From Planctomicrobium piriforme (GTDB lineage Bacteria > Planctomycetota > Planctomycetia > Pirellulales > UBA1268), in NCBI GenBank assembly GCA_945861585.1, contig CAMAVC010000022.1, positions 1 through 40,303 on the forward strand: a DNA stretch of 40,303 nucleotides. The letters are read 5' to 3'. Shown one piece after another: positions 26,293 through 33,278 of the stretch. Position 1 is the first letter of the stretch, and every line of letters starts with the position of its first letter. The position numbers and the translations under genes are program-made. Below the pieces are notes generated by a model. The model searched no databases. It was not told the origin of the DNA and was given only the letters and a program-made list of their open reading frames with translations.

Positions 26293-27195
26293 ATGGCCAC
26301 CAAGGTTCAGGGCACCACCAGCAGCAAGCCGCTCAACCAGCTCAAGGAAGAGATCTGCGACATCGGCCGCCGCATCTACAACAAGGGCTTCGCCGCCGGC
26401 AACGACGGCAACATCTCGTTTCGCCTCGGCCCCAACGAGGTGCTCTGCACCCCGACGATGATCTCGAAGGGCTTCATGAAGCCCTCCGATCTGTGCATCG
26501 TCGACATGGAGGGCAACCAGGTCGCCGGCAACCGCAAGCGATCGAGCGAGATCCTGCTCCATCTCACGATCATGAAGGAGCGGCCCGAGATCAAGTCGGT
26601 CGTGCACTGCCATCCGCCGCACGCCACCGCCTTCGCCGTGGCCCGCGAGCCGATCCCGCAGTGCGTGCTGCCGGAGGTGGAGGTGTTTCTGGGCGACGTG
26701 CCGATCACCCGCTACGAGACCCCCGGCGGCCAGAAGTTCGCCGACACCGTCAAGCCGTTCGTGAAGCGGTCGAACGTCGTGATCCTCGCCAACCACGGCA
26801 CCGTGAGCTTCGGCGAAACGGTCGAGAAGGCCTACTGGTGGACCGAGATCCTCGACGCCTACTGCCGAATCCTGATGCTCGCCAAGGATCTGGGCCGTGT
26901 CACGTTTCTCACGAAGCAGGAGACGAAGGAACTGCTCGACCTCAAGGCCAAGTGGGGCTTCACCGACCCGCGGCTCGACAAGGGGATGGAGAACTGCGAC
27001 ATCTGCGCCAACGACGTGTTTCGCTCGAGCTGGAACGCAACGGGCGTGGACCGCAAGGCCTTCGACGCCCCGCCCCCGATGGGCGCCGAGCCGGGCACGG
27101 CAGTGCGGCCCACGTCGCCGGGCCTCGACCAGGAACAGCTCGTGAAAATCGTCACGGAACAAGTCTGCAAGCAACTGGGCATCACAGCGGCGTGA
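26293..27195 (+). CDS. Class II (zinc) sugar-phosphate aldolase with C-terminal encapsulation peptide
   Basis: Related to L-fuculose-1-phosphate aldolase: cleaves a deoxysugar-1-phosphate to DHAP and lactaldehyde. The 300-residue protein has the zinc ligands His105 and His107 in HCHPPH and His168 in ANHGTV, a candidate catalytic acid Glu86 in SSEILLHL, and GNDGNISFR near residue 36 for phosphate binding. The fold ends by about residue 230. A linker with an unusual DICANDVF pair of cysteines follows, then an Ala/Pro stretch and the helix LDQEQLVKIVTEQVCKQLGI at the very end, the layout of a C-terminal encapsulation peptide. AGGAG precedes the ATG. This enzyme marks the compartment as an L-fucose/L-rhamnose degrading type; the isomerase and kinase that feed it are not in the window. 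Confidence 0.93.
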   Translation: MATKVQGTTSSKPLNQLKEEICDIGRRIYNKGFAAGNDGNISFRLGPNEVLCTPTMISKGFMKPSDLCIVDMEGNQVAGNRKRSSEILLHLTIMKERPEIKSVVHCHPPHATAFAVAREPIPQCVLPEVEVFLGDVPITRYETPGGQKFADTVKPFVKRSNVVILANHGTVSFGETVEKAYWWTEILDAYCRILMLAKDLGRVTFLTKQETKELLDLKAKWGFTDPRLDKGMENCDICANDVFRSSWNATGVDRKAFDAPPPMGAEPGTAVRPTSPGLDQEQLVKIVTEQVCKQLGITAA

Positions 27196-27243
27196 CCCCT
27201 TCGCACAGGCAGGTGAGGGAGTCGGCGAACGCTCGAGGAGCAT

Positions 27244-27293
27244 TGGGCTGCCGCAGCCCACGCGACGAGCCAATCCGCCGTCGAAACGGCGGA
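27244..27293 (+). other. Paired hairpins between aldolase and dehydrogenase genes
   Basis: TGGGCTG-CCG-CAGCCCA (27244-27260) and TCCGCCGT-CGAA-ACGGCGGA (27274-27293) are two perfect stems in the 153-base spacer. Neither has a T-run. They may partly uncouple the last gene from the rest of the operon or protect the upstream message end. Confidence 0.5.
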
Positions 27294-27348
27294 CAAGAAC
27301 GGTTGCCGCTCCCGAGCCGGTGCGTCACATATTCGCAAGGAGCATCAC

Positions 27349-28287
27349 ATGAAAGTCGGGATCATCGGCGGCGGTGGGATCGTGGGTTCGTCGGCGGGGT
27401 TCGCCCTGCAGCTCGGCGGGATCGTGCACGAGATCGTGATCGTGGACGCGAATCCCGAACTGGCCGACGGCCAGGCCCTCGACATGCTCCACGGCACCGC
27501 GGCGATCGCCGACCAGGTGATCCATGCCGGCGGCTACGAGTGCCTCGCCGATGCCGACCTGATCTGCATCACGGCGGGCCTGCGACGCAAGCCCGACGAG
27601 AGCCGGCTCGCGCTCATCAACCGCAACGTCGTGCTGTTTCGCTCGATCCTCGGCGAGATCAAGGCCAAGGGGCACCGCCCCGACGCCACGATCCTCGTGG
27701 TCTCGAATCCCGTCGACATCCTCACCTATCTCGCCGAGCAGGAGCTCGGCCTGCCCCAGGGCCGCGTCATCGGCCTCGGCACGCTGCTCGACACGCTCCG
27801 CTTCCGGAGCCTGTTGGCACTTAAGCTCAAGGCGCCGGCCACGCAGCTCCAGGCGATGATCCTCGGCGAGCACGGCGACAGCATGGTGCCGGTGTGGTCG
27901 AGCGCGGCGGTCGCGGGCCTGCCGCTCGAAAAGTATCCGGGCTTCACTCCCAAGCTCGGCGAAGAGGTCTTTCAGCGGGCGAAGACGAGCGGCGCCGAGA
28001 TGATCAAGAAAAAGACCGGCGCGGGCTTCGCCGTCGGCGTGTCGATCGCCGAGGTGATCCACGCGATCGCGCTCGATTCGAAGCGGGTGCTGCCCGTCTC
28101 GACTGTGCAGGCCGGGTGCTACGGGCTACGGGAGGTCGCGATCTCGGTGCCCACGGTCGTGGGCCGGGCCGGCGCCGAACACACGCTCGAGATCGAGCTC
28201 TGGCCAAAGGAGCTGCAAGGGCTCAAGCGGAGCGCCGCGGTGCTCCAGGAAACGCTCGGCCAGGTGCTCAGCGGGGCTGCGGGCTGA
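27349..28287 (+). CDS. L-lactate/malate dehydrogenase family protein, last gene of the BMC operon
   Basis: A 312-residue NAD-dependent 2-hydroxyacid dehydrogenase. Visible are the Rossmann GIIGGGGIVGSS (4-15), the acidic VDANPE at the end of beta-2, AGLRRKPDESR with Arg80 before KP, NPVDILTY, LDTLRFR and the catalytic His175 in GEHGDS. LDHs have Gln before KP and malate dehydrogenases Arg, so Arg80 points to malate/oxaloacetate; GEHGDS and the glutamate in the loop are LDH-like. An AAGGAG ribosome site lies six bases before the ATG. It may reoxidise NADH from the aldehyde step by reducing pyruvate or oxaloacetate. No encapsulation helix is seen. Its 3' end overlaps the convergent kinase gene by 20 bases. 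Confidence 0.9.
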   Translation: MKVGIIGGGGIVGSSAGFALQLGGIVHEIVIVDANPELADGQALDMLHGTAAIADQVIHAGGYECLADADLICITAGLRRKPDESRLALINRNVVLFRSILGEIKAKGHRPDATILVVSNPVDILTYLAEQELGLPQGRVIGLGTLLDTLRFRSLLALKLKAPATQLQAMILGEHGDSMVPVWSSAAVAGLPLEKYPGFTPKLGEEVFQRAKTSGAEMIKKKTGAGFAVGVSIAEVIHAIALDSKRVLPVSTVQAGCYGLREVAISVPTVVGRAGAEHTLEIELWPKELQGLKRSAAVLQETLGQVLSGAAG

Positions 28288-31200
28288 GCACGCGGCGGCG
28301 GAAGATGTCGGCCGCCGACACGCCTTCGACCCGCAGCAATGTCTCGCCGGCGGCGATCGCCACCGCCTGGCTGTCGGGCGAGACTGCGAGCGCATGGCTT
28401 TGGCCACCGGAGCCGCGGAGCACCGGCAGCGATCGGCCACTCGCCGCATCCCAGAGGTGGGCGGAGCCGTCGCTCGCCACGGCCGCCACGCGCGATCCGT
28501 CGGCGGCAAACGCAACCCTCGCCACCTCGCAGCCGGGCCCGCGCAGGCGGTGGAGGAGATTGCCGGTGCGCACTTCCCAGATGCCGACCGTGCCATCGGC
28601 GGAGGCCGTGGCCAGCTGCCGGCCGTCCGCCGCGACGGCCAGCCACTTCACCGCGGCATCGTGCCCCACGAACTCGCCCCGGCGCGTGCCCGTCGCGACA
28701 TCCCACGCGACTGCCCGCCGATCGTCGCCGGCCGTGTAGAACCGCTCGCCATCGGGGGTGAACCGCACGCACCACACCCGCCGGCTATGCCGCACGGTTT
28801 TGATCGCCGTCTCCCAGGCAGCCAGGTCGCGAACCGTGGCCGTGCCGTCCTCCGAGGCCGTCGCCAATCGTGCCCCGTCGGGCGACACGTCGACGGCGTA
28901 GACGGCGTCGTGCTTATGGATGCGCTCGCTGGTCGTCTCATGCAGGGCGCCGATGTCGGTGCGGGCCACGATCCCGTCGCTGCAGGCGGCGAACAGGGCT
29001 CCGGTCCGTGGGTCGAAAGCGACGTCGTGAATCGCGTCCACCTCGAGGCTGATCGTGCGGCGCGGCCCGAGCGTCCGGCCATCGCGGATGCCGATCACCG
29101 ACTTTCCGGTGGCCACCGCCACGAGCGATCCATCGCGCGACCATGCCGCCGCCCGCGCGCCTGCCGGGGCGGGAATCACGGGGTCGAAGCGGTCAGCCGT
29201 TTCCCACAGCCGCACCGTCCGGTCATCGGAGCCTGTCGCCATACCCGCTCCCGTCGGAGCACATGCGACCGTCCAGACCGCGCCCTCGTGGCCGTGATAC
29301 CGCCGCACAAGGTCGCGCTTCCCGGGGCGGAAGATCCGCACCACGCCGTCGTGGGCTGCCGTCGCCAGCTCCCGCCCGCCGGCCATGAATTCCACCGCGT
29401 TCACCCGCTCGGGGTGGGCGAACATCGCCTCCACGCTGCCCGTGGCCACGCTCCACAGCCGCGCCGTGCCGTCTTTCGAAGCCGTGGCGATGGCCGTGCC
29501 GTCGGGCGCGAAGTCGGCGTCGAACACCCAGCCCTCGTGGCCCGAGAACGTGCGCACGAGGGCCCCGCTCTCGGCATCCCACAGCCGGGCCGTGCCGTCA
29601 AGCGAGGCGGTGAGCGCCTGCCGCCCGTCGCTCGACAGCACCACGGAAAACACCGTGCCTGTGTGACCGGCAAACACGACGCGTTCGGCGCCGGTGGCCA
29701 CGTCCCAGAGCCGCGCCGTGTGATCGGCGCTGGCGGTCGCCACGACCGTGCCATCGGGCCCGAACGCCACGCCATACATTTTTGCTTTGTGCCCGGTGAT
29801 CCGCTGCAGTTCGCGGCCCGTCCGCACGTCCCACAAGCGCACGGCCTTATCTTCCGACGCGGTCGCGAGCATCCGCCCGTCGGGCGACCACGCGATCCGC
29901 CACACGGCATCGCCGCGTGTGCCAAATTCCGCCGCTGCGTCCGGCATCGCGCCGAGTGCCGTCGCGTCGACTATTCGCACGGCGCCCTTGCGGTCGCCCG
30001 TGGCGAGCCGCGTGCCATCGGGCGACCACGCCGCGGCCAGCACGTCGGCCGTGTGGCCTGCGAGCGTGGCGAACGAGTCGTCGAGCGACGCCGCCAGGCA
30101 GGCAAGCTCGAGCGGCTGTTCGCGGCTCGTGTGGGGTACGAGCGCCCGCGCCTCCGCCAGCCGCTGCCGCGCCTCGCCGACGCGGTCGCGATCGCGGGCG
30201 TCTGCCGCCAGCTGGAGCGTGGCCGTGTAGAGCTCCGCCCGTGCGGCTCGAGCCTGCTCGGCGGCGCGCAGGGCAAAGGCCGTGATGCCGACGGCGGCAG
30301 CCACGATGGAGGCGATCCCCACGGCTGCCGCAGCCGTCGCCGCGCGGTGCCGGCGGATCGCGCGCCCCGCCCGTTCGAGCCATGTAGGCGGCCGAGCGAG
30401 CACGGGCTCGCCAGCCAGCCAGCGATCCAATTCAGCCGTGACTTCGACGGCCGTCGCATAGCGATGCTCGGGCCGCTCTGCGAGGCATGTGTGGACGATC
30501 GCGGCGAGCGAACGCGACGAAAACCGATCAGCGCCGCCCTGCAGGGCAGCCCGCTCCACGGCGCGGGCCGCCTGCAGCCCCGCATCCTCACGGGCGCGGG
30601 CGGCCACCAAGAGCGACGTCTCGGCCGGGTCGTACGGCGGCCGATCGGCGATGAGCTCATGCAGCACGATGCCGAGCGCGTAGACGTCGGCCCGGGCATC
30701 GATCTCCTCGACTCTGCCGGCGAGCTGCTCGGGGCTCATGTAGAGGAGCGTGCCCACGATCTGGCCGGCCACGGTGCGCCATGGCGATGCCGCGGCGTCG
30801 GGGGCCGTCGAGCGGGCCACGCCGAAATCGATCACCTTCGGCTCACCGCTCCCGTCCACGAGAATGTTGGCCGGCTTGAGGTCCCGATGGATCACACCCT
30901 TGCGATGGGCGTGGGCCACGGCGTCGCAGACGCGGCGCATGATCTCGAGGCGCGAGCGCAGCCTGAGCCCTCGCTCGCGCACAAAGAGCGTGAGCGGCTG
31001 TGCGTTCAGAATGAGCTCCATCACCACAAACGGCACCGCCCCGGCCTCGTGCCGATGCACACCCGCCATGTGGATCTGCGCGATATGCGGATGCCGCAGC
31101 CGACCGAGAACTTCCGACTCGTGCTGAAATCGGAAGCGTTGCTCCGGCGTGGCGAGCGCGTCGCGCAGCACCTTCACAGCTACGAGCCGATCGGGCGTGG

Positions 31201-31444
31201 CCTGCCGCGCCTCGTAGACGCGGCCCATGCCCCCCTCTCCGAGCAGACGCCCGATCGTAAACCCGCCGAGATCGGTGCCGGGGGCCAGTTCGAGCGGAAT
31301 GTCGCTGCCGAGACCAAACCCATCCGACCGGCCCGACAGCCCCCAGGCAAGCGAGTCGTCGGAGTCCGACCAAGGCACCTCCGCCGCAGGCGGCAGCCCG
31401 CTTTCCGCTTGCTCCGCGTCGCGTCTGTCGCCGCCACCTGCCAT
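28268..31444 (-). CDS. Membrane Ser/Thr protein kinase with C-terminal WD40 repeats
   Basis: A 1058-residue PknB-type kinase. The glycine loop is LGEGGMGRVYEA (68-79), the ATP lysine Lys91, the catalytic Asp188 in HRDLKPAN and the metal-binding Asp206 in DFG. A hydrophobic segment at about 369-392 (AAAVGIASIVAAAVGITAFA) crosses the membrane, then a helical linker leads to about 12-14 WD40 repeats (units such as VWRIAWSPDGRMLATASEDK then AVRLWD), enough for two propellers outside the membrane. Such kinases are greatly expanded in planctomycetes. A small gene precedes it on the same strand and an ECF sigma factor is divergent. Phosphorylation target and ligand unknown. It overlaps the BMC operon's last gene by 20 bases. 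Confidence 0.94.
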   Translation of the reverse strand: MAGGGDRRDAEQAESGLPPAAEVPWSDSDDSLAWGLSGRSDGFGLGSDIPLELAPGTDLGGFTIGRLLGEGGMGRVYEARQATPDRLVAVKVLRDALATPEQRFRFQHESEVLGRLRHPHIAQIHMAGVHRHEAGAVPFVVMELILNAQPLTLFVRERGLRLRSRLEIMRRVCDAVAHAHRKGVIHRDLKPANILVDGSGEPKVIDFGVARSTAPDAAASPWRTVAGQIVGTLLYMSPEQLAGRVEEIDARADVYALGIVLHELIADRPPYDPAETSLLVAARAREDAGLQAARAVERAALQGGADRFSSRSLAAIVHTCLAERPEHRYATAVEVTAELDRWLAGEPVLARPPTWLERAGRAIRRHRAATAAAAVGIASIVAAAVGITAFALRAAEQARAARAELYTATLQLAADARDRDRVGEARQRLAEARALVPHTSREQPLELACLAASLDDSFATLAGHTADVLAAAWSPDGTRLATGDRKGAVRIVDATALGAMPDAAAEFGTRGDAVWRIAWSPDGRMLATASEDKAVRLWDVRTGRELQRITGHKAKMYGVAFGPDGTVVATASADHTARLWDVATGAERVVFAGHTGTVFSVVLSSDGRQALTASLDGTARLWDAESGALVRTFSGHEGWVFDADFAPDGTAIATASKDGTARLWSVATGSVEAMFAHPERVNAVEFMAGGRELATAAHDGVVRIFRPGKRDLVRRYHGHEGAVWTVACAPTGAGMATGSDDRTVRLWETADRFDPVIPAPAGARAAAWSRDGSLVAVATGKSVIGIRDGRTLGPRRTISLEVDAIHDVAFDPRTGALFAACSDGIVARTDIGALHETTSERIHKHDAVYAVDVSPDGARLATASEDGTATVRDLAAWETAIKTVRHSRRVWCVRFTPDGERFYTAGDDRRAVAWDVATGTRRGEFVGHDAAVKWLAVAADGRQLATASADGTVGIWEVRTGNLLHRLRGPGCEVARVAFAADGSRVAAVASDGSAHLWDAASGRSLPVLRGSGGQSHALAVSPDSQAVAIAAGETLLRVEGVSAADIFRRRVLSPQPR

Positions 31445-31505
31445 GCCGGAATATACCGCCCGCTGGCGGGGATTCCTGCCGACCGCAAAAACGTCGGATG
31501 GCGGC

Positions 31506-31820
31506 TTATCTTCGGCGCAACCGGACGCAAATCTGCTCGAGCATCGCTTGGCGGGCGGCGACGATTTCTTTGATCCGGTTGCGCACGTCGCCGTCGATTT
31601 TTACCGGGGGAACGCCGTCGATCCCGAGCGGAGCCCGCCGCCAGCGGCGTAGCATCAACTGCGACACTTCGATGACCCGCACGGCATCTTCTTCACGGGG
31701 CGACAGCCCGAGCACCTCGTGGGGTAGACGCAGGCGTGAGGCACCTTCGGCGGCACCCCGAGCCGAACCTTGGGCCGAACCTTGGGCCGAACCGAGCGTG
31801 GCAAGGGAGCGTGGTGGCAT
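31506..31820 (-). CDS. Small protein upstream of the kinase gene, function unknown
   Basis: A 104-residue ORF supported by an excellent ribosome site (GGAGG seven bases before ATG 31820) and by its position 61 bases before the kinase on the same strand. The N-terminus holds a short duplicated stretch (SAQGSAQGSARGAAEG), caused by a tandem nucleotide repeat. The rest, LPHEVLGLSPREEDAVRVIE then VSQLMLRRWRRAPL and RNRIKEIVAARQAMLEQI, is helical and charged; its start recalls a J-like domain but lacks the HPD motif. It could be an accessory partner of the kinase or sigma factor; this is a guess from position. Confidence 0.65.
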   Translation of the reverse strand: MPPRSLATLGSAQGSAQGSARGAAEGASRLRLPHEVLGLSPREEDAVRVIEVSQLMLRRWRRAPLGIDGVPPVKIDGDVRNRIKEIVAARQAMLEQICVRLRRR

Positions 31821-31923
31821 AGAGGGTCCTCCACCCATAAAAACGAGAGCCACCGGCGGCAGGGGCAAGCGTGGTAGTATTTTTTGTGACGCGGTGGATT
31901 TCCCCCCGGCGGCAGGCAGATTC

Positions 31924-32541
31924 ATGGACGCCGACTCCCCTCTCCCGGCCGACGTCGCCGACTGCCTCGCGCGGCTGGCGGCCGGCGACCTGACGGCCCG
32001 CGACCGGATCCTCGAATTGTGCAGTGACCGGGTGCGGCACCTCGCCCACCGCATGCTCGCCCGGTTTCCAAATGTCCGGCGCTGGGACGACACCGACGAC
32101 GTCTTCCAGGCTGCGGCCATGCGGCTGCATCGCACGCTCGGCCAGTTGCCGATCGATTCGCCCCGGGCCGTGCTGGCCCTGGCGGCGACGGAAGTCCGGC
32201 GGGAGCTCCTCGACCTCGCCCGCAAGCACGCGGGCCCAGAGTCGTATGCCGCGAACCACGGCACCAACATCTTCCCCGGCCGTACCACGGCTGCCGAGCG
32301 CCACATCGACCGCCTGCCCGCCCCCGACTCGACCCTCGACCGCTGGACGATCTTTCAGGAGGCGGTGGACCGGCTCTCCCCCGACGCCCGCGAGGTGTTT
32401 CAGCTCGTGTGGTTTCTCGGGGCCGACCAGAAGACGATCGCCACGCTCCTCGGCTGCTCGGAACGCACCGTGAAGACCCGCTGGCGCGAAGCCCGTGAAA
32501 CGGTCAAGGCCGCCCTCGGCGGCCAGTCGCCAGAAGCGTAA
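31924..32541 (+). CDS. ECF-type RNA polymerase sigma factor
   Basis: A 205-residue sigma-70 family protein with only regions 2 and 4. Region 2 includes DRVRHLAHRMLARFPNVRRW and DDTDDVFQAAAMRLHRTL, where DDVxQ is the core-binding and -10 contact signature. Region 4 is LSPDAREVFQLVWFLGADQK followed by TIATLLGCSERTVKTRWREA, a helix-turn-helix for the -35 box. The length between the regions is longer than in classical ECFs, as in the planctomycete group linked to Ser/Thr kinases. No anti-sigma gene is adjacent. It is divergent from the kinase and its small partner, so the kinase may control it by phosphorylation. ATG 31924 gives the usual start. Confidence 0.9.
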   Translation: MDADSPLPADVADCLARLAAGDLTARDRILELCSDRVRHLAHRMLARFPNVRRWDDTDDVFQAAAMRLHRTLGQLPIDSPRAVLALAATEVRRELLDLARKHAGPESYAANHGTNIFPGRTTAAERHIDRLPAPDSTLDRWTIFQEAVDRLSPDAREVFQLVWFLGADQKTIATLLGCSERTVKTRWREARETVKAALGGQSPEA

Positions 32542-32558
32542 GGCACGCCCTCGGCTCG

Positions 32559-33278
32559 TCAGGCCTCGTCCGCCGCCTCATTCTGAGCGAGGGCCCGCAG
32601 CATCGCGATCGCTTCGTCGAGCGCAGGCGTCGCAGCGTTGCGCACGTGTGCACGCCGGTCGGCATCGGCGAGCAGGAGCACGTCTTCGAAATCGGGATGG
32701 GCCTCGAGCCGGTGCCGGGCCCGCTGACCGAGCGTGCCGTCGCGATACGCCCGGGCCACAGGCAGCATCTCCACCAGCCAGGCCGTGCGCGGCGTCACGA
32801 GCCCCTCGAGCGCCGCAAGGCTCGCCGCGACCGCGTCGGCCCGGTCGATCGCGCGGCCCACGTCGTGCACAAGGGCGGCCGTGAGCAGCTCCTCGTCGAA
32901 TGGCCGCTCGTCGTGAACGAGATCGAACACCTGCAGCGCGTGCTCGAGCGCATCGGCCTCGACGTGCCTCGCGGGATCGGTGCGCACCGCGGCCAGGGGT
33001 GCCACGGCGGCCGCGATTCGATCGAACCGATCGCCGACGAGCGACGCGAAGCCGTGCCCCGAGTCGGCGACACGATGCAGTTCACGCCGCACTTCCTCGT
33101 GCGCTGGAATCTGGTCGGGGGGCACCCACCCCTGCCCAACCCGCCGCGCCGCCCGATAGCGGGCCCGCTCGGAATCGCCGCCGCGAGCCACGAGGCGGGC
33201 AGCCTCCTCGGCGATCCGGCGTCGCAGCTTGTCGGGCTCGCCAGGCGCATCGGCCGGCTCTGCGCCGGAGCCCGTCAT
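32559..33278 (-). CDS. HD-domain protein (putative metal-dependent phosphohydrolase)
   Basis: A 239-residue protein. The C-terminal half carries LEHALQVFDLVHDE (His113), then ELLTAALVHDVGRAIDRADA with the His138-Asp139 pair, which together give the H...HD...D metal-binding pattern of the HD superfamily. The N-terminal 100 residues are charged and Arg-rich without a recognised domain. HD proteins hydrolyse nucleotides or phosphodiesters; the substrate here is unknown. The ATG overlaps the stop of the S46 peptidase gene upstream (ATGA), so the two are translationally coupled. Confidence 0.8.
   Translation of the reverse strand: MTGSGAEPADAPGEPDKLRRRIAEEAARLVARGGDSERARYRAARRVGQGWVPPDQIPAHEEVRRELHRVADSGHGFASLVGDRFDRIAAAVAPLAAVRTDPARHVEADALEHALQVFDLVHDERPFDEELLTAALVHDVGRAIDRADAVAASLAALEGLVTPRTAWLVEMLPVARAYRDGTLGQRARHRLEAHPDFEDVLLLADADRRAHVRNAATPALDEAIAMLRALAQNEAADEA

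Noticed and set aside
25111-27273. 720-codon open frame on the minus strand
   Set aside because: Shadow of three BMC genes; glycine/arginine-rich with no recognisable fold.
28394-31573. 1059-codon open frame on the plus strand
   Set aside because: Antisense to the WD40 kinase gene, which carries all kinase motifs; the product is compositionally odd.
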